In this document: one piece after another, positions 34,376-46,599 of the stretch
How the letters are laid out: each line of letters begins with the position of its first letter
Position numbering within the stretch: position 1 is the stretch's first letter
NCBI GenBank assembly: GCA_014281115.1
Contig: JACONQ010000011.1
Location: 1,612,001 to 1,676,000, forward strand
DNA length: 64,000 bases
Origin: Laburnicola sp. R22_1
Taxonomy: Eukaryota; Ascomycota; Dothideomycetes; Pleosporales; Didymosphaeriaceae
Reading direction: 5' to 3'
The notes under the pieces: generated by a model
Database searches by the model: none
What the model saw: only the letters and a program-made list of their open reading frames with translations
What the model was told of the DNA's origin: nothing
Made by a program: the position numbers and the translations under genes

Positions 34376-37300
34376 GCCTAGCTGTATATAAGATAATAGT
34401 AGATATTAGAATTTAAATATAAGATAGTAGCGATATCTATATAAGGTAGATACGTAGGTAGACTATATATATAGTCCTGCTTAGGACCTTGCTTAGTATT
34501 TACGCTAGTCCTAAAAGGGTAATATAATATAAGCGAGGGATCCGTACTTTAGATTAGTAACACTACTCCCCCTTTATAGTAGCAACTCTAGTACTACTAA
34601 AATTCTCCTAACTATATATTAATCTCTAAATAACTATTTTATTTCTTTTATACTCTAGTATGCTTTATTACGCTCTATTATATACTATTATACTTAATTA
34701 TATACTATTATACTTTATTACGCTCTATTTCTAACTATTCTAGCTCTTATAGTAATTTATACTAAACTATTAAAAATATCTATAAAGTCTATAAGTGTTT
34801 ATTAATCTAAATTATTAACGTCTATTAGAGTTGTATTATTAGTACTATTATTAGTACTATTGTCGCATAAGTTAGTACGCATAGTCCTGCTAAGAGAATT
34901 ACTATAGAAAGGATTTCTAGGAGGACTACTATCTATTACTAACTTAAGATCTATATCTATCTATCTCTAGACATATAAGTAGGCGTCTGCAATAAAAATA
35001 GTAGTAAAGCATATAATAACATTCTAATATATAATAAGGTTATTAAAGTTATATAGTATAGTAGGTTTCTTTAGATTCTTAGCATAAAACCTAGTAATAA
35101 AATAAGGACAATTAAACAAGTTATAGTAGGGCTCCTATAAGGGCTATTTAAAACTATTCTATAAGACCTTATACTCTATAACGCTATAGTTAGATATATA
35201 AGAATCTTTCTTTAATTTATACTCTTTATTTATCTATTTATTTAGCAGTATATTATCTTTATTATGCGTCTAACTATTAAGTAGTTACTTATTGTATAGG
35301 TATAGTAGCTATAAATAAAAAAATTATATAAATAGCCTATTTTCTTAGGTAAATTAAGCTTATATACTATATTATTAATAACTTATATTACGTAAAAAGG
35401 TTTCCTATTCTTATAGTTAAGTAAAGAGCTAGGCCTTTTAGTCTTAAGGTTTTGCGCGTCTAATATTACTTTATTACTAATCTTAAAAAATAGTGCTAGT
35501 GCGCACTTTATATTAGTATACTTAGTCTACTTAGCTTATGCCTATTATAAATTATTATGTAAAAAGTTATATAAGTAGGTAAGAAAGTTAATAAAGTTAT
35601 CTGCGCGTTAACAATTTATATAGGCGGGTACTATTAGTAGGCGCTTATTAGTAGGTGCTATAAGTAGGCGCTTACTAGTATTAGCGTCCCTACTTACTAA
35701 CTTAATATTATGTGTTTATATAGGTTCTATACTATTATATAGTAAGTAGACCTTAGTAGTAATAAAGGTGCTATACTAGTTAACTTACTAACTAATAAAT
35801 TAGAAATAAATTCTGCTATAAGCAAGTATAAAGTCTAGTTATTCTATTAGTAGTTAATATACGCGTGTAAGTACTTCTTTAGTATAGCATTAATAATCTC
35901 TATCTAACTATTAGTCTTAGAATACTAGCTAGTAGATAGTTGTAATTTTATGCTAAGGTGTTTACAAAGTTATTTTTAAAAGTGTAATATAAACTATTAA
36001 CTATAGTTACTAATAATATTCTCTAGGAAGCCTTTCTTACACTAAATATAAATAATAAAGGCCTCTATAACTGTCTCTGCTATAATCTTAACTATAAGAA
36101 TAAACTTCTTTTTCTTACTAAGCTAGTCTATAATAACTATAATAGCTATATAGACTTTACTATTGTTATAATAAAGTAGTAATCTAATAATAAAGTCTAT
36201 TAATATTAATTTCTAGTAATAGTTTAGGATTAGCAGTGGATGCAATAAACTATATTTAGTATTATAGTATAGTTTGCTATAGTAATAAAATATATCAGCG
36301 TAAATATAGTAGACAATAGTGTGTATTATATATAGCTAGTAATACTAGCAACTAATATATTTATAAGTACTCTTATAACTAATATATTTAGTAGTAATAC
36401 TATTATAAGCTTGCTTAAGAACGCGTATATAGGGTTCTTTATTATTAGAAATATATAGTTAGTTTTTAATATATAGTAGCCCTTTATTTAGCTAATAGCT
36501 AGCAATCTTAATCCTAAGTTTCTACTTAAGGAGCTTCTTTAGCAACTACTAGGCCTTAGTTCTAATAGTAATAATAATATTCTAAACTATCTTATTAAAA
36601 GCGTAGGCTGCCTTAATGTCCTTAAGTAGTTGCGCCATTTCCTTAGTCTCTATTATAGTTATAGCGATAGAATTATTATTATTATTAGTAGCAAGTTTAG
36701 CTATATAGTATAATATAGCTATAAGCTATAGGCTAGAGTAATAACTCTTATCTAGTAAAGCGTAAGTAGTAATAATTACATAATATAACCCTTTGCCCTT
36801 AAAGATCTTTAGGCGTAGAACTATCTAAACTTAGTATTATTAGTAGGTATTATTATTGCCTTTAAGTAAGTCGCCTAGATAGCGCGTTAAGACGTTAGGT
36901 TTTATGCCTTGTTTACTAGGGCGGTACTAAATATAGAAGTTAAACTTAGCTAGAAACTCTGTCTATTACGCTTATTATTAATTAAGCTACTTGCTAGTTA
37001 TAAAATATTATAAAGTAAGATGATTAGTAATAATATTAATAGGATTCTAGGTACCTTATAGCTTAGATCTCTATTCTTTAAAGGCATATATAATAGCTAG
37101 AAGCTCCTTATTATAAATCTTATAGTTACACTCTATAGGGTTTATTTTATATAATAGATAAGTAATAGACTATAGTACGCGTTACTTATCTTTTTATAAT
37201 AATACTATAATAGTAACAAAGTGTAACACATTAGTCTTTAACTAGGTTTCCTTATCTAAGTAAAAATAGACTAGGATAGATACTATTATAAAGGCCTGCT

Positions 37301-37798
37301 TAAGTGCATTAAACATAGTTGCTATAGGAGTTCCTAGTTTAATAGACTAGTCCTTTAGCGCATTATCTTTTATTAAATTTGTTAGTAGATAGGTAATCTA
37401 ACTAAAGCCTTTAATAAATTATTAGTAAAAGTTTATAAAAAAAGGTTATATATCTTTAAGTAACTATAGAAACTGCTAATTGTAAACTGCCTAAACTTTG
37501 TTAGGGTCTATTTTAATACCCTTAGTAGTTAGGATAATTTCTAGGTACTTAACCTTCTTAACTTTAAATTAATACTTATTAATCTTTAGGTATAGACTAG
37601 CTTATCTAAGTTTATTAACTATAACTTATATACACTTAATATAATCTTTTTTAGTTTTACTATATATAAGTATATTGTCTAAATAAGCTATATAGAAGTT
37701 ATCTAAGTGCTATTATAGCATTTTATTAATATATATTTAAAAAGTACTAGGAGCTTTAGTAAGTTTAAACAGCATAATAGTGTATTTATAAAGCCTAT

Positions 37799-37933
37799 GG
37801 TTTTTTTTACGACTAATAGATTTCTAATAAAAAGATAATAATAATAGCAGTTATCCCTCCTACTATTGTATACACAGAAAAGCGTTTTAAGGTATTAATA
37901 AAAAGGGTTAGCGCGGTATAAGCTCGCTAAGCG
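37799..37933 (-). mobile_element. C element in Gypsy-1 RT (C6)
   Basis: 135 bp, T run then acgactaatag at the left. Exact 11-bp duplication ataaagcctat (37788-37798 and 37934-37944). Confidence 0.9.
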
Positions 37934-39258
37934 ATAAAGCCTATATTATAAGGAACTCTATTTTTTCTTTATTATCTTTTTTAACGCGTATATTATTAAA
38001 ACCTATAATAATATCTATAATAGCCATAAACTTTGTCTTATTTATATGCGCTAGCGTATTTTTTAGCAATAGTAACGCGTTGCAATTACGCTTTATAATA
38101 GTATTAATTATATAATAATTAACGCAAACGCGTAATTCATCCCCTAGTTTTTTAATAATAAGAATAAGTAATATATACTAAGATATACTTATCTATAAGA
38201 AACCCTTTATAGTTATTTTATTAATATATTTCTTAATTACTATAGTCTCTAGTTGTGTGAGACTGTAAATATATAGTTAGGGTACTTTATTATTAACTAG
38301 ATTAATAGCATAGTTAACCCTAGATTAATATAAAGTTAACTTATTAGCCTCCTTTAGATTAAAGTACTAATATTTATTATACAACTAATTAGGTAGTAGA
38401 TTCTTAAGTTTGTCTACTATTTATAGTTTATTAACTAACTTCTTTATAAACTTACTATAGTTAGTCTAACTATAAGCAGCTAAACCTATTATTGCGTAGA
38501 ACATCTACGCGTTGCAATCCCTATCTATTAGGTTAGGTAGTTAACCTAACTAGTCCTAATTATAAGGCTTTAGCTAAGTAATAAAGTCTAAGTTATAGAT
38601 AGCTATTAGGTAGGCTGCCTAGCTAGCAATTAGACTAATAGCCTTATAAGTTAAGATAGTAGGATATAATAAACTAGTAGGCGGCTTATTATAGTATATA
38701 GTTTTAGGTAGTATATTATTAAGATAGTAAATTAGATAGTAGTAAGTTGTAAACATTATAGATTATAAGCAAATATCTACTCTATACTAAGAATAATATT
38801 AAAAACGCTAATATTAGTAATAAAGCATATTATAGTGCTAGTGTAAGTACTATATTATATTATATAGTCTACAGCTTAATTAATCTTATCCATAACCTTA
38901 CTATCTATAAAATATAGGGTAATAGGAGTATTAATATTATATAGTTTTAGCTAGTGTTATTTAATATATAAAGAACTAATAAAACTTGTACTAGCGGTAG
39001 TATCTTTAAGTTACTACGATTTTACCTATTTATAAAGTGTAGCAAGTTTAATAAAATATATAAACTATAGCTATTTAACTTTATCTAATTAGAGTTTTAT
39101 ATTAATAGCAATAGCGAAAATCTATTATATACGCTATAGGTTAAGGCTAAGCTTAGTGTTATTACGAATATAGACATAGTAAGATTATAAAGATTTAATA
39201 AGTATATGTAAAGCGCACGCATAACAAAACACAGTAATAAGTTAGTAGCTTATATAAT

Positions 39259-39416
39259 AAATTACTATAATTATAGTAATTAGAGTAATTAGGGGTATGT
39301 AATAAATTACTATAGTTATAGTAATTAAAGTAATTAGGGGCATGTGACAAATTACTATAGTTATGATAATTAGGGTAATTAGACGAATTACTATAATTAT
39401 AGTAATTATAGTAAGT
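39259..39416 (+). repeat. 45-bp tandem repeats containing a palindrome
   Basis: Three or four units starting aaattactataattatagt at 39259, 39304 and 39349, with a shortened unit near 39386. Each holds the palindrome attactataattatagtaat followed by taattagggg. Function unknown. Confidence 0.85.
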
Positions 39417-39608
39417 CTATAGAAGATTAGGACTATATAAATCTAGGAGATCTCCTTAGTTTTAAATCTTTATAATTAATTCTTTATAGTACAATCTCCT
39501 ATATAGATTAGTGCTAGTTATTCTATCTTGTTTAGAATTAGAAGAGCCTTATCTAAGACTGTTAATATCTCACTCGATTCCTCCTAAAGCCTCTAATACA
39601 GCCACCCT

Positions 39609-39658
39609 GGAGTTACCTTACCTCATCTAACCCAGATTAGAATAAGGTACGTAACTCC
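39609..39658. repeat. 22-bp inverted repeat with 6-nt loop
   Basis: Arms ggagttaccttacctcat (39609 on) and its near complement ending ggtacgtaactcc (39637-39658) surround cccaga. It stands out as a short GC-balanced patch (39550-39660) in otherwise TpA-rich DNA. Confidence 0.75.
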
Positions 39659-40001
39659 GTGTTAATAAGTATCTAGTTTAAACTTATCTATTTTTTATTA
39701 TACTACTATAAGATTTTTCTATATACATTGCTAATATCGCTCTCTTACGCAGTTTTACTTAGGAGCTACTAAAAATATAACTTCTTCTTATTCTTATAGT
39801 CCTAACTATAGCGTATATTATTCTTATTAGAATTATAAACCTTATACTTAGATAACTTATTACGCAAACTATTATGTCTATAGATACTATATAGTTAGTT
39901 AGAATTTATCTAAATAGTATAGATATATTAGGCATTATTATAGTTAATAGAACTAAAGAGAATATATAAAGGTACTTAATATTCTTTACTAGAGTAATTA
40001 T

Positions 40002-41268
40002 TAAAAATCTTTGTTATGTGAAGATTCTAACTAAGGTTAAGTCCGCACTATATATAGAGAGAAGTAAAATAGAAGGCACTAAAACCTAGTATCTAGCACA
40101 TAGTAGTAGTAATAAAATATACATAAAATAATAATAATTTTACTATTAACGTTTTATATAGTAGTATTAATAGTAGTAGTTTATAGATAGTTAGGTATAA
40201 CTAAGTTATATATTATCTCTTAACTAGTAGACTATTAGAGAGCTATAGTAAACTGCGGAGTTACAACTATAAAAGCAGTGTAAGTAATAAAACGCTTAAC
40301 TATAGTTTAGTTATTACGCTTATAACTTAATAGCTATAGCGTAGCTATAGTTTACTATGTATATAGTGTATAAGCCTACTCTTATAATATTAGTAACGTC
40401 TAGTATACTAAATCTTTACTTTAACATATAATACTATGTCTTTTAAATCTAACTCTTTATTTATTATATTTAGCAACGCAATAACTACTTTCTAGCAACC
40501 TAATATTATATCTAAGTCTAATACCTATAGTAATATAGCTGTTATTAAATTTAGTTAGGGTATAGACAATTAGCTAGGCAAAATTAAGGATAATTTCTAG
40601 AGATTTAACAACCTTATGCGACTAAAAGAATTATTAGAGGGGCCTTTAGAGCTTATCTTTAAGTACACTATTAGTAATATCTTTAGGCTAATTTGCTACG
40701 CCTTATACCTCTAAATTCTAGAGTATAAAGTAGTTCTTTAGTATCTAGATATTAGCAAAAAAGACGCAGCCTTTATAACGCAATAATAGTATATATAGAG
40801 ATTATACTATAGAAGCTTAAAAATTTAATTAAAAATAAAGGTAATAAGGACTATAAGGGCGAGAACTAGAGTAAAGGGGAGAAAGAGTTTATTATAACGT
40901 ATAAGATGCTAAAGGCGTAGTAGTAGTGTAAGAAGCTTATTAAGGTAGTAGTAATTATTTAGGCTACTATTAAGGCGAGGGACTATAAGTAATAAGAGTA
41001 AAGATAAGAGTAAGCGGCGACGACAGGAGTATAAGGGAGATAGGTAGTGGCGACAAGGTCCTAGAGGACGGTATATAGCTCGCTAGTTACAATGAGAAAT
41101 CTACTATAGGAGAGTAATAAGCTAGTTAAGTTAGTTGCTATTATAATTATTATTGTTATTATTATAGTAAAAAATATTATTAAAGAAATTATTAATTACG
41201 TAACATAGTGGTTAGTTAAACAGCCGGCCTAGGATTATATAATATTACGAATTAACCGTAGAAGAGAA
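40002..41268 (+). mobile_element. X element, full length and most legible (X3)
   Basis: 1267 bp, exact 14-bp duplication actagagtaattat (39988-40001 and 41269-41282). From ATG 40437 a frame reads MSFKSNSLFIIFSNAITTF, NLMRLKELLEGPLELIFKYT, RLICYAL, DISKKDAAFITQ, with TAG/TAA at Gln positions. It continues to a charged, Gln/Arg-rich tail (QEQAATTGVQG, then VVATRS) to about 41120. One protein of about 220-230 residues is implied, with no recognised domain, transposase or reverse transcriptase. The last 110 bp contain attattaaagaaattattaa, ttacgtaac and ggttagttaaacagcc and are conserved in all X copies with that end. Confidence 0.75.
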
Positions 41269-41715
41269 ACTAGAGTAATTATATTATTATATAACTAGCA
41301 GTATCGTCTATTACTTAATATCCTATAACTTTATATTTAAAATAAGCGTTTGCCTTAGCTAGCAAATCTAATTCTTATAATATATATCTATAATTGTTAT
41401 ATCTAGTAGTCTTATTTATGCGTAGAGCGGATAATATAGTATATATAGTAGTAGTAGATTTAGTAGTAGTAGTATTTATTAAATAAGTTTTTAAATAATT
41501 AGGCGTAGTAGTTATAGATATACTAGAGTAACCTATAGTAAACTTATAGTTAAGGTATTTTATATACAAGGCCTAGTCTATATAAGCTACAAAGAATTCC
41601 CTAGGCACTAATAACGCGTTAGTAGCGTTAATAATGCAACTATATATAAGTTAGTAGGCTTAACTTATTAGTAGGTAGTTAGGTATACCTAGGAAATTAA
41701 TAATAGCTATAAATT

Positions 41716-41969
41716 ACCTCTCTCCCGGGGTCAATCCGTAATATTACGTGATCCCGGATCGGCTGTTTAACCGACCACCGTGTTACGTAATCGATAATTT
41801 CTTTAACGATATTTTGCAAAACGTCGACGATAAAATTATCGTTATTTTGTCTATATTTTATTACTACTACTATATGCTAGGTGCTAGGTTTTAGTGTCTC
41901 CTATTTTACTCCTCTCTGTGTATAGTGCGAATTCGACCTTAGTTAGAATCTTAACATAATAAAGATCTT
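41716..41969 (-). mobile_element. X element, 254-bp minimal copy (X4)
   Basis: It contains only the two conserved ends of X joined together and is much less mutated (gtaatattacgtgatcccgg, ggctgtttaaccgacc). Exact 15-bp duplication taatagctataaatt (41701-41715 and 41970-41984). Confidence 0.88.
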
Positions 41970-41984
41970 TAATAGCTATAAATT

Positions 41985-44153
41985 GCGCGTGCTAATTAGT
42001 AAGAGTTTTTCTAGGATTTTAAACTAGGGCGTTACCTATAATCTTCTCCTATACATCTAGCAATTTATTCTTACATAAGTAGATCTTATTAAGGTAGTTA
42101 AGCATATTCGTAATAGTTATAATAGTCTTAAAATATAGGTACACTAGTATCTAGGCTTATTTCTTAAGTTAGCTACGTAAGTATATAATACGTAACTATT
42201 TATTTAGAAAAGTCTAAAGCTTATTTATTAATATAATACGCTAATATTTATAGTTATTCTTATCTTTATCTTTACTAGAAAAATAATCTACCTTAGGTAT
42301 ATAAATCTGGCGCGAGTACTAGGAATCTGCTATAAGTCCTAGTAATAGAAATACTTTATAAGAAGGCATTAGATAGGTCTATTATTATACGTAACTTATA
42401 TAACTTATAGTACACAGATTTAGATTATAGTATAAATCTAGCGTAAGAGAAAAATGTGTATAGTTAAGTAACAGATTATTAGTAGGTGTATAATAAACTT
42501 TAATATTTAGTAGCTACTTAATAGATAGAATAGGCTAATTTATAAACTATTAAGAGTTATAAAATTAATATCGCGGTATAACACATACTAGCGGCTAACT
42601 CCTAAGCTTAGTAATATAGGTATAAGCTATATTTAACTCTTACTAAACTACGTGCTCTATTTCTATAAGTTATATAAAGTGGGTTTCTAAGTCCTAATAA
42701 TTAATGCGCAGGACGTAATTATTAAGTAGATAATTCTTAAGTTCCTTAAGCTGTTATTAAAGCGCTATATAATAACTAGTAGGAATTTTAGACTTACTAA
42801 GGGTAATAAAGTTCTTCTTTAATAAATTATGTGTGTGGCGTTAATTCTATCTAGGGGTAGGATGACAAAGGCTTTCATCTCAAATAATATGACAAAAAAA
42901 GCAGAGCCCCCTGCTTAGTAATTAAAAAGAGCATGAAAAGGTGATTGGACACAAAAAAAGCAAATAAATTATAATATGCCCACAACTAGATATTATTCTA
43001 TTTTACTATCTAGAGGGAGTTTTTATACAATAATATATAACCTTTTAGTATCTTAACCTATTCTAACTTTGTTATAAACTGCTTCTCTAATACTTTATAA
43101 CTAGCCTAGAGTTACTTAAGCTCTTAAAGCTTAGTCTAGTTATCCTCTAACTTATTGGTAACTTATTATACTATTATTAATAGTAATATAATAATGTCCT
43201 ACTAGAATTTAGATTTCTAGTTAACTATATTAATAAACTGCACGTATCTTTAAACCTTAACTTTATCTAGCTTTAAACTATCTTTTACACTAGTTAGGCT
43301 AGTATAGAGTTTATAATTTAGTATATTACTATTAGTGTTAGTAATATTAATAAAGTATATATACTTAGGAAGATTGGCGGGCAATAAACTAGTATAGTCT
43401 TATTAGTTATAGATAGTTAGATAATTAGATATGTTAATAAAAGAGTTACTTTTATTAAAATATTTACTACTATTCTTATTATTATCTATAAAAGTCTTAT
43501 TATAATCTTGAGGTTAAAGAAGTCTCTTTTTAAAGGTAACTTTACGCTTATTATATTATCGCTCTATCTCTAGCAAGTTATTATCTAACTTATCTCTATC
43601 TATAGGCAAAGTACTCTAAGTAGTACTCTGCTAAGTTAAAACTTCTAGCTAAGGCATAGTAGCGAAGTTGTAGGGCTTCTTATAGAAACTAGCATTATTA
43701 TTATTTTTATAGTTTAGTCTTGCTATCTTATTTACTATATATAATAGATTCGTCTCTTAGTACATGTATAATTTAAATTAAAAGTTAAGGGTTAAGGTTA
43801 TAAGTTCTAAGCATAGTGGGGTGCTATAATAAATTATAATAGATAACTTTTTATAAGACGTTGCAACTATAGTCTATATAAAATTATAAAAGATAGGATA
43901 AGTTTTAAGACTTTATATAGTAACACTAAACTTCCTAGACTTCTACTAAAGTAAGTAAGACTTATTAGAATTATTATAAGATCTTAAGACTTTTAACTAC
44001 GCAAAATAAGCGCGCCTAATAACTAAGGTTGCTATTATACTATACTAGAGTAATTTACTAGTAGTATAGATCTTACTAACTTAACTTATAACTATATCTT
44101 AGGCTATAAGTTATCTAGGTTATTACTATACTATTATTGCAGAGGTCTTATAT
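41985..44153 (-). other. AT-rich transposon remnants with minus-strand coding traces
   Basis: Stop-ridden minus-strand frames (for example YKLYKLRIIIDLSNAFL then RTYSRFLVLAPDLYT at about 42300-42400) suggest an old element, possibly the gag side of Gypsy-1, but no diagnostic motif is seen. B8 (42831-42962) is inserted here. 41283-41700 is similar. Confidence 0.35.
42831..42962 (+). mobile_element. B element, least mutated copy (B8)
   Basis: 132 bp, exact 10-bp duplication aataaattat (42821-42830 and 42963-42972). It keeps gtgtgtggcgttaattc, atctaggggtaggatgac, the hairpin agcagagccccctgct and an A-rich end (gattggacacaaaaaaagca), so it is a good guide to the pre-RIP sequence. Confidence 0.88.
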
Positions 44154-44570
44154 TGTTAGGAATTGCTGCCTATTAGCCTATTAGACCTCTGGTTGGCCCA
44201 ACGTTAATCTAATCCAATTGGCCCAACGTTAATCCGGCCCCGCGCGCTAGTCCTAATTAGGTAGTACTAGCGCGCCCTTAGAGCCGCTACTATATAGGTG
44301 GTATGCGGCACCTAGTATCCTTATTATAGCAATTTAACCTATTTAACTATTAAGCCCAATTGCTCCCTTATATTATACTAGATTAATAAAAACATACTTA
44401 CAACTAAGCAATAAGCCATAATAGGCTTTTAATTAATTAAATTACGACTCGCGACAATATATATTACGCTCTTATAATAAGAGGGACTGTACTTATAATA
44501 GTGTATGGCTAGACTTAATAATTCCAAACTATTAGTTAAGCCTAACAACACTACTAGTATTACTAACGAG

Positions 44571-46400
44571 ATGGCAAACCGTAGTAATATCTTAGGCAGG
44601 GGGCGCGCGAACAATGCGGCATAGAACTTAGCAACCTAATTAACTCTTAGTGTAACACAGACCCTAGTTATCTCTTGCGTTATAGAAGACTTAGACAAAG
44701 AAGATTTAAATATGCTTAGTAGTAGGGCTAGTAGTAAGTGGGTGACTGTAAATAGCCAGCTAATAGAAATTTCTATAAAAGAAGGACCCGCGGGGCCTAC
44801 AAACCCTAAGATAGTGAGCTATCCCAAATTAATAGTGGACGGACTGTCGCGCGGTTAGCGCTGTGGCTCTAGCAGAAAGTCTATCTTTAAGGTAGTCGAC
44901 TAGCCTACTAAGGATACTTGGCTTTGACTCATATACAATAAGAACACTAACGCCCTACTACTATACTTTTAGCAACTTACTATAGGAAGTAATCTCTACC
45001 CACAAATAGTCTATAGCGTTATTTAGTTATTTTATTAGTCATACTAATAGCGTCGCTAAACTAGAAGAAGAAGTCTATTAAGGACTATAGTGTAAGAAGG
45101 GATTAGAGGATTGTATTATTAGTATCTCTAAGCTTATAGAATAGGCATAACTATTATTATTAGAGATAGAATATAATGCGCGAGTTAAGCAACATTACTT
45201 AGAATAGCGCTAGACTTTAATTACAGAGACTCTTATGCGTATTAACTAGCTAAAGAAATTAAAAGACTTATATCGCACGCGCTATAAGAAGCAGGAGCGA
45301 AAAGTTGTCAACCTAGAAGAATAATTGTAGACAATGTTGTTTATTTCATCTAATATTCTCGCGCACATACAGCAAGATTTAAACCCTAATAATCTTAAGG
45401 TTATCTAATAGCAGCAAACCCAAGCGTACGCCGCTTCTTACACAGGTACCGTGCGATCTACAGTCGCCGCCATGACCCGAAACGCTCGCGGAAATACACC
45501 TGGTGGACAGTTAATATTTGTGCTCATAGGCATTAGCTAGGCCCCAGGTTATTAACTACGCAAGCCTAACAAGTTTAAGGATTCTAAGAACTAAAAGAAC
45601 TATAAGTCCTAGAAGAGCTCTATACATACCTATCTAAGCGCCTACAATTATATCTTTACAACTAAGCACGCTAAGATAGAGTCTATTTTTAATTATATAC
45701 TAGATATTATATATTAGCGTCTTAAGCACCACATAGATTTTAATAATGCTAGTGCCTTCTAGTTAGCAAAAGACATCTTTAATATATTAGATTATAGTTA
45801 CGTGGTAGTAGATCCCATAGATAAGGTATACATAACTATATAGGGCAATTAGTTATAAATTAAAGACTAAGAGAGCTTTAAGAGATAGTTGTCCCACTTT
45901 AAAATTATAACTACACCTATTAACGTCCCGGATTAATAAAAGATTATTACCGCTATCCACCTCTTAAAACCTTCTCGCCTAGAAGCAGATAAATAATAGT
46001 CTAATTCTAATTTATAGGCCTCCTTTATTAAGAAGATCTGTCACTAGACTATAATCTTAAAACTATAGAGTCCTACACCTAAAGCTAGCAATACTAGCAA
46101 CCGCAGCAGTTATAGTAGGGGAAGCCAGAGAGGAAACACCATAGGTAGCAATAACAATATCTTAGGCCATACTAATGCCCAGGTAAAGTTATTAATAGAC
46201 AAAGGGCGATATATTAAGTGTGGCAAAAAGAGACACTATTATAAAGATAAAGACGCGTTGTGCAAGGGAAAAGCGCAGCAGCCAGCTAACAAAATTAAGG
46301 CTCTTATTAACGCCAGTCTCGTGGTAGTTAATATTGCTTCCTCTTTATCTCTAGCTCCCACTATATTAACTAAGACTAATTATTCAGAAAACTAGATATC
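44571..46400 (+). pseudogene. Gypsy-2 gag with zinc knuckle
   Basis: ATG 44571 opens MANRSNILGRGRANNAA. The frame proceeds with many TAG/TAA through SSRASSKWVTVNSQLIEISI and a capsid-like middle, with one apparent frame change, to a CCHC knuckle at about 46217-46265 (IKCGKKRHYYKDKDALCKGK). Segment 45425-45535 is strikingly free of RIP (YAASYTGTVRSTVAAMTRNA, then RGNTPGGQ). Confidence 0.75.
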
Positions 46401-46599
46401 CCTATTAAAAGTTGTTAGCAGAAACCTAAGTTATTACTAAAACTTATACGCAAAATTAAGGAGCTAAAGCTCTAATTAACTTAACAATTCTTATAGCCCT
46501 AGCAGGTTATTAAGTAGCGTGCCAACTTTCTTAATAAGACAACCCTATTAATTTATAGAACTTAGTTTATCTTTAAGTGTTAACTATAGTCTGCTAATA

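Larger units (their letters stand above)
25710..34380 (+). mobile_element. 8.7-kb hAT element with duplicated 5' end (hAT-2)
   Basis: Ends taggctggcaaataggt at 25710 and, inverted, acctatttactagccta at 34380. The flanks are actatata and gctgtata; the empty site at about 51990 reads gctatata, giving an 8-bp hAT duplication with one transition on each side. Subterminal telomere-like motifs (ggttaggttagggttagg) lie near both ends. The first 2 kb, including the terminus, occurs twice in tandem (25710-27747 and 27750-30430). C elements are inserted in both copies (26382-26495 and 28142-28906). The region 25900-30500 has no recognisable domain. Confidence 0.75.
25611..34564 (-). mobile_element. 3' LTR of Gypsy-1, split by hAT-2
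   Basis: The plus strand starts tgtagctagtatagg at 25611 and ends gattagtaaca at 34564. Without hAT-2 and one target duplication the LTR is about 275 bp. Inside it the minus strand shows a polypurine tract (ataaagggggagtag) directly before tgttactaatct, as expected for a minus-strand element. A related LTR fragment is at 51970-52175. Confidence 0.75.
34565..39560 (-). pseudogene. Gypsy-1 pol, RIP-damaged
   Basis: Minus-strand Ty3/Gypsy remnant. Reverse transcriptase is shown by FYIAYLDNILIYS at about 37665-37745, where the catalytic YLDD reads YLDN after one G-to-A change. A C element is inserted just beside it (37799-37933). RNase-H-like and integrase-like text follows leftwards to about 35000 with stops every few codons. 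The 3' LTR and polypurine tract are on the left. No matching 5' LTR is seen to the right, so the element is truncated. Confidence 0.7.

Noticed and set aside
41375..41569. Minus-strand 64-codon Thr/Tyr-rich ORF
   Set aside because: No domain or start context; lies in decayed repeat DNA.
44429..44614. Minus-strand 61-codon hydrophobic ORF
   Set aside because: Lies antisense to the Gypsy-2 leader and gag start; hydrophobicity follows from the base composition.
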